Source: Streptococcus azizii
GTDB lineage: Bacteria > Bacillota > Bacilli > Lactobacillales > Streptococcaceae
Assembly (NCBI RefSeq): GCF_001984715.1
Contig: NZ_MSPR01000005.1
Span: 53,752 to 117,751 of the forward strand
Direction of reading: 5' to 3'
Length of the DNA: 64,000 bases
The translations under genes and the position numbers were made by a program. A model generated the notes under the pieces. That model ran no database searches. It saw only the letters and a program-made list of their open reading frames with translations, and was not told the origin of the DNA. How positions within the stretch are numbered: position 1 is the stretch's first letter; each line of letters starts with the position of its first letter. Of this stretch, positions 11,902 to 21,449 are shown one piece after another.

Positions 11902-13738
11902 CTAGTTAAAGATGCTATCGACAATCCTTTCTAAATCATTTCGCTCATCCCGCTTTTTCATCCCTTCTTTAACGGCTACTACATGGTCTGTGATAATCCC
12001 ATCAACATCAGACCCAACAAAGGTTTCAATCGATTTGGCTGTATTCACCGTCCACACGACTACTTTTTTCCCTTTTGATTTTAGAAGTTCTACCTTGTCT
12101 GGTGTCGCCTCACGCTCCTCCATGATAAGGTAGTCTCCCAACAGCTGATCAATCTGTCCGACCGCAAAATAATAGAGGTAACCCGACTGAATCTCTGGGT
12201 AGGTGGTCTCAATGTATTCGATCAGCTGATAGTCAAGCGATAGGAGGACAGCTTCCTTTTCAATCTTCCTTGCCTTGATGAGGGCAACCATATCATCCAC
12301 CATCTTCGTATCTGCCGTCTTTCCCTTTAATTCTATAAAGAGACCTATCTTACCTTTGGCCGCCTCGACCACTTCTTCAATCGTCGGTACTGGCTGACTT
12401 GCCTTACTTGGTTCAAAATGATTGGTAACCGATAGGGTCTTGACCTCCGCCAAGGTCATTTCTGCAGCTGTTCTCGGATCACCCGCAACCCTTTGAAAAT
12501 TTCCATCATGATTTAGGACGTAAAAACCATCTTTCGTACGCTGAATGTCAATCTCTGTCCAGGAAACCCCTTCCTTGGCTGCTTCCTCGATACCTTCTAT
12601 CGTATTTTCCGCCCCCAAATCACCGCCTCCACGGTGCGCAATAATCGCAATCTTCTGTCCCCCTTGGCTAAACATATCCTCGAAAAAGTAGGTGAAAAAG
12701 ACTGACGATAGGACATTAAAGGCGAGGAGGAGGAGGCCGGCAAGGGCGAGGGTCACCTTACTACGCCACTTGATTGTATGACGCACGTGATCTTCCCAAG
12801 CACTGGCTTTTACCGCTAGGCTCAATTCAATCGGATATCCCTCTTTTTTGTTGTAGCGATAAAAAAGAGTTGTCGCATTCAAGACAATAAGCGGCGGTAA
12901 GAGAAATGTCGCAAAAGCGACGACCTGTCCTAGAGATAGGAGGATGAAAAAGAGTGAGAAGCGAAGTTCCTGATGATGCTCCGCTAATCGAACAAGAGCA
13001 AAGAGCAGCAGGCCAAAGAGGATAGCAGCTGGTATATAGATGGGCGTAAACCATTTGAGTAAGCCGACAATGAAGTCTTTTAAGATCTGCCAACCATATT
13101 TTTTGGTCAAGCGAGCAGATTGCTTCACGGCATCAAAGGTCCTACTGCCTCCTATTAACATGTAGTGAAATACAAACATGCAGCGGTAACTGATATAGGT
13201 CAAAAGGAGCAAGACAGCACTATAAAGACCTAAGTAAAGAGGGGTATTATAGATGACCGACGTGATAAAGTTCGGAATCTGGAAACCTTTCATCGGCGAC
13301 ACTGTGATACCGATTCCGATTAGGGGAAAAATCAAGGAAATGTAGACCATCACGAGTAGGCCAGCAGGGCTTAGAAACTGCTTGAGCGATTTGATACCGA
13401 CCCCGATCATATGGCGGGCGGTCATTTCAATTTTCCCTTCATAAATCAAGGCACTCATCACAATGAAGCTATTGATGTCTAGCCCTATTAACAGCACCAT
13501 TACCACCAAGGTTAGCAGTAAGACCCCCGACTCCATTGACGCTCAGCAAGAAAGAGACAAAGTCTCCGCTTGAAAAGACCGTTCTGCCTGATTGGGCTAG
13601 TAGGGAATGCAGGGCAAGCCGATAGATAGGGAAAACAAACAGTGCCAAAAGACCTTTTGTTAGTAGTTGGTATTTGATAAATAGCCAGATTGTTCTCCCT
13701 TTGTAGGCCAGAGAACTGGAGGCTTTCATGGTTGACAT
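11902..13738 (-). pseudogene. Membrane-anchored glycerophosphodiester phosphodiesterase, frameshifted at a G5 run
   Basis: Two overlapping reading frames together make one protein of about 611 aa. The first part (start MSTMKASSSL at 13738, after AAGGAG) ends in FLLSVNGVG. The second frame continues VLLLTLVVMVLLIGLDINSF. They join at GTCGGGGGTC on the minus strand (G5 at 13524-13528); four G would restore one frame. The N-terminal half has several membrane helices (GDPD membrane domain). The C-terminal half is a GDPD domain with HRGGG, ENTIEGI, the TEIDIQ metal site and LNHDGNF, and would hydrolyse glycerophosphodiesters to glycerol-3-phosphate. As read, the long second frame could only be made from an internal start (ATG 13536), losing the first helices. 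This could be a true mutation, a slippage switch or a sequencing error. Confidence 0.8.
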
Positions 13739-14020
13739 ATAAATCATACTCCTTCGCATAGTGTGTGTCTGATACTCTTTGATACTCATACTCGTCAACT
13801 ATCGAACTCCGATTAGGAAAGACGACGAGTGAAAAGCTCCAGTGGAAGTTTTCAACCTATTCCCACCTCCCATCTCTGGCTTCGGTCGTCCGTATGTTGA
13901 GAAGTGAGTGAGAACCCTTTTGACCTGTCGGATTCTTTCCCACTCCCAGACTATGGTTGAGGTTCGTTGAATATCCTTTTATAACCCTTACAGTTTATCA
14001 TAAAAGAGTCACCCATTTCA

Positions 14021-14284
14021 ATTATACTCTTTCAAAATCAAAAGGATACCTTGTCAAGAGCCTCGGTGAATTGTAACTGAGTTCGGACTAAGGTCTGTGT
14101 GAAAAAGATAATTCTTCCTAGCTTCAAAGGTATGGTATACCTTTGAAGGCGGGAAATAGGAGTTTGCCTTAGCAAACTCTCAGCAACCCTCTGCGTCAGA
14201 ATTCCTATTTTCACTTAGACCTTTTAACGTCCTCACATCTTAATGTAATTGAGTTCAGCCTACTGTTGATGTTTATTGAGTATA
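14021..14284 (-). repeat. One-module copy of the nested-hairpin repeat, minus orientation
   Basis: Bounded by ATACTCTTTCAAAATCAAAAG and a right end TGATGTTTATTGAGTAT. The module carries the GGAC/GTCC and GGTCT/AGACC arms and the CTTCAAAGGTAT hairpin cassette (14121-14147), identical in design to the modules at 19129-19276 but reversed. The stretch 13739-14020 before it shows no gene. Confidence 0.75.
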
Positions 14285-14407
14285 GATAGATTCCTTGTGC
14301 TGTTTTGGTTGAGTGCTAGCAACAAAGCGCAGGCACTTCTGATAAGAGGAAAGACGGAATCTTTTGAGTTTTAAAAAGTATTACTCTGCGACCATTTCCC
14401 CGAGGAA

Positions 14408-16150
14408 CTACCCTACTGTTTGCTGAATCGCCTGCATGTGCGCATACAGCCCTCCGAGAGCTATCAGTTCCTCGTGATTCCCTCGCTCAACAATCTGTCC
14501 CTTGTCCAAGACTAAAATCTGGTCGGCATTTTGAATAGTCGACAGTCTATGGGCGATGATAAAGGTCGTCCGTCCCTCCTTGACCACTTCCATGGCATGC
14601 TGGATGATTTCTTCTGTCTCTGTATCAATATGAGAAGTTGCCTCATCCAAAATTAACATCTTGGGATCTGAGTATAGGGTACGGGCAAAGGCAATCAACT
14701 GGCGCTCTCCACTTGAAAAGGCAGCCCCCTTTTCAACCACAGGCTCATCGATTCCCTTCTCAAGCCGTCCGAGCAACTCCTTGGCGCCGACCTTTTCCAA
14801 AGACTCCACGACTTTTTGGCGATCCATCTCTTCTTCATTCATATTGACATTCGTAGCAATAGTCCCTGTAAATAGATAGGGGTCTTGTAGGACAATCCCC
14901 ATGTGGCTGCGGACACTTTCACGTGCATAGTCTTTGATTGCTTGTCCGTCAATCCATATACTACCCTGCTGGGGATCATAGAAGCGGTAGAGGAGGTTCA
15001 TAATAGAGGTCTTGCCTGATCCGGTATGGCCAACAAGGGCGATGGTCTCCCCTTTTCCAACCTCAAAGGAAATGTCCTGCAAAATAGGCTTCCCTTCTTC
15101 GTAGGCAAATTGCACACGATCAAAGACGACACGACCGTCTGTCACTAGCAAGCTAGCCTCACTATCGTCCTCAACAGCCTCTTCCAAGAGGGCGATCAAA
15201 CGCTTTCCAGTCTCCAAGGATCGTAGCATATTGGGAAACTGCTGAACCAGACGTCCCATGGCATCAAATACATCAGCGATATAATTGATATAGACAAAGA
15301 GGAGACCTGCGGTCAACTGCCAATGACCTGCTAAAAACTGTTGCCCAATAACCGTCAGAACCAGGGTAATCACCAAGTATTTGACGAACTCTGTCATATT
15401 CCAAGTGGCTATGGACTGGGCCCATATCAGACGATTTTCAGCCTCTTTCATCTTGCTAGCCGTCTCTTCAAAGTCTTTCATGATCACTTCTTCCTGACCA
15501 TAAAGCTGAATGAGACTCGCACCATTCATGGTTTCATTCACTTTGGCATTGATGTCACTTCTAGCATCATAAAAGTCTTTCATGGGTTGGTCGGTCAAGC
15601 GTTTGTAAAAGACTTGCAATCCATAAAATACTGGTAATAAGGCTAGTAACACCACTCCCAGCATACCATTCATATAGAAAATAATGCCATAGGTGAAGAT
15701 GAGACGCACCAAATTATTGAAGATATAGACCAGGGTTGCATAGAACTGATTGCGCAATGTCTCTGTATCATTGACAATCCGTGTAGCAATCTTTCCTGCT
15801 GGCTTATCATCAAAATAAGAAATCGGTAAGCGCTGCATGTGATCGTAGGTTCGATTACGCAAATTTTCCGCAATCCGATTGGCACAATGCATCAATATCC
15901 GAGTCGAGAGATAAAAGAGGATACCACCGCCGATTATTAAGGCCATATAAGCTAGCAACCCCTGTAGAAAGTCCACTTGTTGCAGGACCAAGCCCTTGCT
16001 CAAATCAGTTATGGGTCCATCGATGATTCCTTGTAAGAGAATCGGTGAAAGGCGCACCAAGGTTGAAGCAGCAAGATAAAGGAGGACTCCTAGACCAAAC
16101 AAGCCTTTGACACGGCGAATTTCTTTTAATAATGTAACAATGACTCTCAT
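14408..16150 (-). CDS. Heterodimeric ABC multidrug exporter, subunit 2 (BmrD/YheH-like)
   Basis: 580 aa. An exporter transmembrane domain (residues about 1-320, six helices) is fused to an ATPase: Walker A GHTGSGKT, Q-loop MGIVLQDPYLF, signature SSGERQLIAFARTL, Walker B MLILDEATS and H-loop IIAHRLS. The catalytic Glu after Walker B is intact, so this is the competent half. The start overlaps the stop of the partner by 4 nt (ATGA), indicating coupled translation. Paired fused half-transporters of this kind (B. subtilis BmrCD, pneumococcal PatAB, lactococcal LmrCD) export drugs as heterodimers. The substrate here is unknown, but the leader-peptide attenuator upstream points to induction by ribosome-stalling compounds. 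Confidence 0.88.
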   Translation of the reverse strand: MRVIVTLLKEIRRVKGLFGLGVLLYLAASTLVRLSPILLQGIIDGPITDLSKGLVLQQVDFLQGLLAYMALIIGGGILFYLSTRILMHCANRIAENLRNRTYDHMQRLPISYFDDKPAGKIATRIVNDTETLRNQFYATLVYIFNNLVRLIFTYGIIFYMNGMLGVVLLALLPVFYGLQVFYKRLTDQPMKDFYDARSDINAKVNETMNGASLIQLYGQEEVIMKDFEETASKMKEAENRLIWAQSIATWNMTEFVKYLVITLVLTVIGQQFLAGHWQLTAGLLFVYINYIADVFDAMGRLVQQFPNMLRSLETGKRLIALLEEAVEDDSEASLLVTDGRVVFDRVQFAYEEGKPILQDISFEVGKGETIALVGHTGSGKTSIMNLLYRFYDPQQGSIWIDGQAIKDYARESVRSHMGIVLQDPYLFTGTIATNVNMNEEEMDRQKVVESLEKVGAKELLGRLEKGIDEPVVEKGAAFSSGERQLIAFARTLYSDPKMLILDEATSHIDTETEEIIQHAMEVVKEGRTTFIIAHRLSTIQNADQILVLDKGQIVERGNHEELIALGGLYAHMQAIQQTVG

Positions 16151-17877
16151 GCCTCTTCTCCTTCCTGACTTTGCTGACGTTGGTATTGTTCATAATACCA
16201 GCCCTCTTGTGCTAAGAGTTGTGCGGGAGTCCCTTCTTCAACGATAGCGCCATCCTCTAGGACCAAGACCCAATCCGCATGATGTACTGCAGACAGGCGA
16301 TGCGTCACGATGATGTTGGTCTTACCTCTTCGCTCCCTCTGAATATTTTCAATAATCTGACGCTCTGTTCTCGCATCAACTGCCGAGAGAGAATCATCTA
16401 AGATGAGCAGATCGGGATTCCGTAAAAAAGCACGAGCTATGGATATCCGTTGCTTCTGTCCACCTGAAATAGATACCCCTCGCTCTCCGATGATGGTCTC
16501 TATTCCTTCTGACATTCTCTCCAAGTCCTTGGTAAAGTCCGCTGTTTCAATAGCGCGAACAATCTCATCCGTCTGACTATCTCGTTTTCCAAGTGCGATA
16601 TTGTCACGAACGCTTTTTGAAAACAAGACATGTTCCTGAGGTACATACCCAATCTTACCTTCAATAGAATCCCGTTGGAAATTCAGCACCGATTTCCCAT
16701 TGAGGGTAAAACGACCGCTACCAATCGGATATTGGCGCAGAAACTGGCGAATCAGGGTCGTCTTTCCTGCCCCTGTCTTTCCCACAATTCCGACTGTCTG
16801 ACCAGCTTTCAAGGTCCAAGAAATCCCCGTTAGGCTATTGCGCTCTGACTGCGGGTAACGAAAAGCATAGTTCTCAAACGCCACCTCATGTAGATCGGAT
16901 AGCCACTCTGTCCCATCTTCTTCCATGTCATCGCCCGTGTCGATCAACTCCTGCAATTTAGTAAAAGAGGTTTTTCCTGTCTGGTAAACCAAGATAAAGT
17001 CCGACAGCATCCAAAACGGTTCCAACAGCGATACCGTATATAGTTGCAAGGCGATGACTTGTCCCAGTGATACCTGACCTCGCTCTAAGAAAATAGCTCC
17101 CAGCCATAGAATCGCAACTGTCGCAAGTCCCAACAAAATCGTTGCCAGTGGATTATACAAGGATTGCAGGGCCATAATAGTATCCCCACGACGTGCCAGT
17201 TTCCGAGTACGCTCTTGAAATTTGCGCTTCTGCTGTTCCTTCTTACTATAGGCCCTCGTAACACGAATCCCCTCAACGACTTCTAACACCTCATCGTTCA
17301 GACTAGCAACCGCTTCTCGATTAGCCGCTACTGCCTGCTCTTGCCGTTGACCAACCACATAAATTGCCACAACCAACAGCAGCATCGGAATCAAAGCTAT
17401 TAGACTGATCTGCCATGAGATAAAAAACATGGTCGGAATGATAAAGGCAATCATCCCTCCTGCGTAGACAACAATCATGAGACCGTAGCCCACCATGTCC
17501 ATCAAGCCCTCTACATCCGTTGAAAAGCGCGTCATCACATCACCCGCTCGAAATTTTTCATAGAAGGGAGTCCGCATGACCACTAGCTTGTGAAAGGACT
17601 GCTGCTGCATGTCAAACTTAAACTGCACCGATGACTGAAATAGCTTGAGGTGCCAGATGTAAGCTGTAATGTAGGTTAGGATGGTCACTCCTAACAAGAG
17701 CAGCATATCCTGTACCAGATTGGTCAAGGTCAGATTCCCTTGACCAATCTTATCCACCAATCCCTGAATAATTCTTGTTGGAATCAACAAGCAGGCATCA
17801 TAAATTATCAAGGTAATCGCAACGAGCAAGTACAGCCACTTGTGTTGCCCTACATACCGCATAATTAGTTTTATCAT
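16147..17877 (-). CDS. Heterodimeric ABC multidrug exporter, subunit 1 (BmrC/YheI-like)
   Basis: 576 aa, start ATG 17877 behind AAGGAG. It has an N-terminal exporter membrane domain and a C-terminal ATPase: Walker A GKTGAGKTT, Q-loop IGYVPQEHVLF, signature SGGQKQRISIARAF, Walker B LLILDDSLSAVDA and H-loop VTHRLSAV. The residue after the Walker B aspartates is Asp instead of the usual catalytic Glu (LDDS against LDEA in the partner). This asymmetry is typical of heterodimeric exporters with one degenerate ATP site. It is the first gene after the leader ORF and terminator at 17910-18034 and forms a two-gene operon with the overlapping downstream subunit. Confidence 0.88.
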   Translation of the reverse strand: MIKLIMRYVGQHKWLYLLVAITLIIYDACLLIPTRIIQGLVDKIGQGNLTLTNLVQDMLLLLGVTILTYITAYIWHLKLFQSSVQFKFDMQQQSFHKLVVMRTPFYEKFRAGDVMTRFSTDVEGLMDMVGYGLMIVVYAGGMIAFIIPTMFFISWQISLIALIPMLLLVVAIYVVGQRQEQAVAANREAVASLNDEVLEVVEGIRVTRAYSKKEQQKRKFQERTRKLARRGDTIMALQSLYNPLATILLGLATVAILWLGAIFLERGQVSLGQVIALQLYTVSLLEPFWMLSDFILVYQTGKTSFTKLQELIDTGDDMEEDGTEWLSDLHEVAFENYAFRYPQSERNSLTGISWTLKAGQTVGIVGKTGAGKTTLIRQFLRQYPIGSGRFTLNGKSVLNFQRDSIEGKIGYVPQEHVLFSKSVRDNIALGKRDSQTDEIVRAIETADFTKDLERMSEGIETIIGERGVSISGGQKQRISIARAFLRNPDLLILDDSLSAVDARTERQIIENIQRERRGKTNIIVTHRLSAVHHADWVLVLEDGAIVEEGTPAQLLAQEGWYYEQYQRQQSQEGEEA

Positions 17878-17909
17878 TATCTTCTCCTTGCGTTTCTAAA
17901 AAAGCATAC

Positions 17910-17943
17910 AAAAAACCCGAGATAGAATAGCTCCATCCCGAGT
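17910..17943 (-). terminator. Attenuator terminator in front of the ABC exporter operon
   Basis: On the minus strand ACTCGGGAT pairs with ATCTCGGGT (two G-U pairs), extended by GGA/TCT, around a 5-nt loop and followed by TTTTTT. It lies between the leader peptide stop (17966) and the first exporter gene (17877), so it would end transcription before the operon unless the ribosome stalls on the leader. Confidence 0.75.
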
Positions 17944-17965
17944 CCCTAAAATCCACAAAAAGACA

Positions 17966-18034
17966 CTAAGGCCAATACTTAGAAAGGAGTCTATTACAAA
18001 AAACATAGCCAGTCATTCCTACATTGTTGTTCAT
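17966..18034 (-). CDS. Leader peptide of the ABC exporter operon (22 aa, BmrB-like function)
   Basis: A short ORF starts at ATG 18034, 5 nt after AAAGGAGAG, and stops at 17966. It begins MNNNVGMTGY and ends SKYWP. It lies between a strong promoter (18069-18096) and the terminator at 17910-17943. In B. subtilis, bmrCD is controlled in this way: stalling on the BmrB leader prevents terminator formation. A second feature fits regulation: its SD GAAAGGAG (18042-18049) is fully complementary to CTCCTTTC inside the ORF (17982-17989), so the RBS can be masked. I infer the role from position, not from sequence similarity. Confidence 0.65.
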   Translation of the reverse strand: MNNNVGMTGYVFCNRLLSKYWP

Positions 18035-18068
18035 TGTTGCTCTCCTTTCATTTTTATATATACCTATC

Positions 18069-18096
18069 ATTCTAACAGAATCTTTCAGAATGTCAA
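18069..18096 (-). promoter_or_regulatory. Promoter of the ABC exporter leader
   Basis: TTGACA (18091-18096), 16-nt spacer, TAGAAT (18069-18074) with an extended TGT. It is the strongest-looking promoter in this part of the window. Confidence 0.75.
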
Positions 18097-18138
18097 GGAC
18101 TACTTGACTTTTTTAGGGAGAAATTGGTCTTACCTACA

Positions 18139-18238
18139 TTCTCAAAGTAAGCTCTAGTCTGTCACCAAAGCTGGACATTAGACTGAGACAAAAAAATAAG
18201 GTAGAACTTACTATGGGACAAGTTGGTAACGAACAATG
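18139..18238. repeat. 100-bp direct repeat, copy 1 (probable insertion-sequence end)
   Basis: Nearly the same 100 bases occur at 18512-18610, on the other side of the tRNA. Both hold AACTTACTATGGGACAAG and a CTGGACATTAGACT block that resembles the start region of IS3-type elements. No transposase ORF follows. Confidence 0.5.
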
Positions 18239-18318
18239 CTGAAGTTGTCTGATACCCAATAAAGAAGCTGCAAGAATGTCCTACAGCAAAATAGACGCTA
18301 TAATTGGATTAAAAAACA

Positions 18319-18349
18319 CTAAAAACCCTTGATAAACAAGGGTTTTTAG
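18319..18349. terminator. Bidirectional terminator downstream of tRNA-Thr
   Basis: A perfect 13-bp stem CTAAAAACCCTTG / CAAGGGTTTTTAG around ATAAA, with T-rich and A-rich flanks. It lies just after the 3' end of the minus-strand tRNA. Confidence 0.8.
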
Positions 18350-18359
18350 TCCTACTGTA

Positions 18360-18432
18360 TGCTAGTTGCCGGGATTGAACCGGCGACCTCATCCTTACCA
18401 TGGATGCGCTCTACCGACTGAGCTAAACCAGC
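18360..18432 (-). tRNA. tRNA-Thr (anticodon GGT)
   Basis: 73 nt with all four arms. The acceptor GCTGGTT pairs with AACTAGC (one G-U), discriminator base A. The D-arm is GCTC/GAGC. The anticodon arm CATCC/GGATG has loop ATGGTAA, giving anticodon GGT, which reads ACC/ACT. The T-arm is GCCGG/CCGGC with TTCAATC. CCA is not encoded. A terminator follows. Confidence 0.95.
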
Positions 18433-18511
18433 AATAACAGTAGTATAGCAGGAAAAAAATGATTTGTCAATCACTCCCGCAGATTTATTTTTCCCTATTT
18501 ACCTGCGCAAA

Positions 18512-18610
18512 TTCTCAAAGTAAGTTCTAGTCTGTTACCAAAACTGGACATTAGACTAAGACAAAAAATAAGGTAGAACTTACTATGGGACAAGTTGGTA
18601 ATGAACAATG
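18512..18610. repeat. 100-bp direct repeat, copy 2 (probable insertion-sequence end)
   Basis: Differs from the copy at 18139-18238 by only a few bases. The pair brackets the tRNA-Thr and its terminator, about 373 bp apart. Confidence 0.5.
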
Positions 18611-18709
18611 AAAACACCTATTTTCTTTTGCTTACCATCAGCTATATAAGCAGAGAAAAAGGCGAACTGTAGCCTTTTCATTTGCTTGTCAACTTTGGTT
18701 AGCGGATAA

Positions 18710-21392
18710 GTAATACTCAATAAACATCAAAAGTAGACTAAGATACAAAGGGCGTGTAAAAAGCGACTGAAAATTAGGAAACATGACGAAGAAGTGTAAC
18801 TTCTAGGAATGTTTATCTATTTTCCGAGCTTTTAGCCCGTGTTCAGTTAAGATGTGAAGCCGTCAAAAAACCGAATGAAAAATATACAATCGAAGCAGGT
18901 TGTCTTGCAACCAATGAGATTTATCCCTAAAGGGATTCCCAGCTGTAATCGGCTAAAGCCGAAACAGTTGCCTATCTTTTTTCCGAGCTTTTAGCCCGTG
19001 TTCAGTTAAGATGTGAAGCCGTCAAAAAACCGAATGAAAAATGGGAGGCTGCCGCAGTGTTCAATGAACACAAGAAAGCCTGTCTTTTCTCCGAGGTTTT
19101 AGGCTGAACTCAATTACACAAGATGTGAGGACGTTAAAAGGTCTAAGTGAAAATAGGAATTCTGACGCAGAGTCTAACAGAGAGTTTGCTGAGGCAAACT
19201 CCTATTTCCCGCCTTCAAAGGTATACCATACCTTTGAAGCTAGGAAGAATTATCTTTTTCGCACAGACCTTAGTCCGAACTCAATTACACAAGATGTGAA
19301 ACCGTTAAAAAACCGAATGAAAAATATACAATCGAAGCAGGTTGTCTTGCAACCAATGAGATTTATCCCTAAAGGGATTCCCAGCTGTAATCGGCTAAAG
19401 CCGAAACAGTTGCCTATCTTTTTTCCGAGCTTTTAGCCCGTGTTCAGTTAAGATGTGAAGCCGTCAAAAAACCGAATGAAAAATGGGAGGCTGCCGCAGT
19501 GTTCAATGAACACAAGAAAGCCTGTCTTTTCTCCGAGGTTTTAGGCTGAACTCAATTACACAAGATGTGAGGACGTTAAAAGGTCTAAGTGAAAATAGGA
19601 ATTCTGACGCAGAGTCTAACAGAGAGTTTGCTGAGGCAAACTCCTATTTCCCGCCTTCAAAGGTATACCATACCTTTGAAGCTAGGAAGAATTATCTTTT
19701 TCGCACAGACCTTAGTCCGAACTCAATTACACAAGATGTGAAACCGTTAAAAAACCGAATGAAAAATATACAATCGAAGCAGGTTGTCTTGCAACCAATG
19801 AGATTTATCCCTAAAGGGATTCCCAGCTGTAATCGGCTAAAGCCGAAACAGTTGCCTATCTTTTTTCCGAGCTTTTAGCCCGTGTTCAATTCGTCAAGAT
19901 ACGAGAGCGTAAAACAACTCCTAGACAAAATAGGAAATATGACGAGTGAAAAGCTCCAGTGGAGGTTTTCAGCCTATTTCCTAGCTTTTCTGCTTTTTGG
20001 CTCAAACTTCTATGGTCACTTTCTGATTTTTAGGTGACCAGTTTCAACAGTTCACCGAACTGTTGAAATCCCCTGACTATTTCTATCCCAAAGGGATTCT
20101 CATCTGTAATCAGCTAAAGCTGAAACAGCTGCCTATCTTTTTTGCACAGAGTTTAGGGCGTGTTCAGTTAAGATGTGAAGCCGTCAAAAAACCGACTGAA
20201 AAATAGGAGGCTGCCGCAGTGTTCGATGAACACAAGAAAGCCTATCTTTTTTCCGAGGTTTTAGGCTGAACTCAGTTACACAAGATGTGAGGACGTTAAA
20301 AGGTCTAAGTGAAAATAGGAATTCTGACGCAGAGTCTAAAGACTCTAGGAAGAATTATCTTTTTCGCACAGACCTTAGTCCGAACTCAATTACACAAGAT
20401 GTGAAGCCGTCAAAAAACCGACTGAAAAATAGGGGGCTGCCGCAGTGTTCAATGAACACAAGAAAGCCTGTCTTTTTTCCGAGGTTTTAGGCTGAACTCA
20501 GTTACACAAGATGTGAGGATGTTAAAAGGTCTAAGTGAAAATAGGAATTCTGACGCAGAGTCTAAAGACTCTAGGAAGAATTATCTTTTTCGCACAGACC
20601 TTAGTCCGAACTCAGTTACACATAAGATACAAAGCCCGTTACAAACTCAAAGCGAAAATAGGAAATATGACGAGTGAAAAGCTCCAGTGGAGGTTTTCAG
20701 CCTATTTCCTAGCTTTTCTGCTTTTTGGCTCAAACTTCTGTGGTCACTTTCGTATTTCTAGGTGACCAGTTTCAACAGTTCACCGAACTGTTGAAATCCC
20801 CTGACTATTTCTATCCCAAAGGGATTCTCATCTGTAATCAGCTAAAGCTGAAACAGCTGCCTATCTTTTTTGCACAGAGTTTAGGGCGTGTTCAGTTAAG
20901 ATGTGAAGCCGTCAAAAAACCGACTGAAAAATAGGAGGCTGCCGCAGTGTTCGATGAACACAAGAAAGCCTATCTTTTTTCCGAGGTTTTAGGCTGAACT
21001 CAGTTACACAAGATGTGAGGACGTTAAAAGGTCTAAGTGAAAATAGGAATTCTGACGCAGAGTCTAAAGACTCTAGGAAGAATTATCTTTTTCGCACAGA
21101 CCTTAGTCCGAACTCAATTACACAAGATGTGAAGCCGTCAAAAAACCGAATGAAAAATAGGGGGCTGCCGCAGTGTTCGATGAACACAAGAAAGCCTGTC
21201 TTTTTTCCGAGATTTTAGGCTAAACTCAGTTACACATAAGATACAAAGCCCGTTACAAACTCAAAGCGAAAATAGGAAATCTGACGAAGAGTTGTTAGAC
21301 TCTAGGAAGATTTGTCTTTTTCGCACAGAGTTTAGGGCGTGTTCAATTCACCGAGACTCTTGACAAGGTATCCTTTTGATTTTTAAAGAGTA
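18710..21392. repeat. Large array of nested-hairpin modules with family ends on both sides
   Basis: The left end is TACTCAATAAACATCAAAAG (18713) and the right end CCTTTTGATTTTTAAAGAGTATAA (21391). Between them are about a dozen modules, each opening with AGATGTGARG or AGATACAAAG and closing with a TTCA(A/G)TTA-type joint. Clean modules have pairing arms, for example GGGC (18750) / GCCC (18835) with AAAAGC (18759) / GCTTTT (18828); GGAC (19129) / GTCC (19273) with GGTCT (19140) / AGACC (19265); AGCC (20179) / GGCT (20264) with AAACC (20189) / GGTTT (20257); GCCC (20634) / GGGC (20884) with AAACTC (20643) / GAGTTT (20877). Chance ORFs of 67-103 codons inside it follow the repeats and are not genes. 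Confidence 0.85.
18995..19878. repeat. 442-bp tandem duplication inside the module array
   Basis: The blocks 19125-19436 and 19567-19878 are identical and exactly 442 bp apart. Each unit holds three modules (TTGCAACC/ATCCC/GCTAAAGC cassettes; GTGTTC..GAACAC; GTTTGC plus CTTCAAAGGTAT). The identity implies a recent duplication. Confidence 0.85.
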
Positions 21393-21449
21393 TAACGCTT
21401 AGGCAAGCTACTGGTTCATCTTCTCTCTCCGCCTGTCTGCCACTCTTGA

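Noticed and set aside
19125..21218. Several ORFs of 67-103 codons in the repeat array, two of them identical
   Set aside because: They follow module boundaries, have no RBS and exist only because the repeats are copied; the variation seen between copies is compensatory for helices, not for codons.
18710..21392. Regular repeats considered as a CRISPR array
   Set aside because: Units are 100-450 bp, without short identical repeats and unique spacers, and no cas genes are present.
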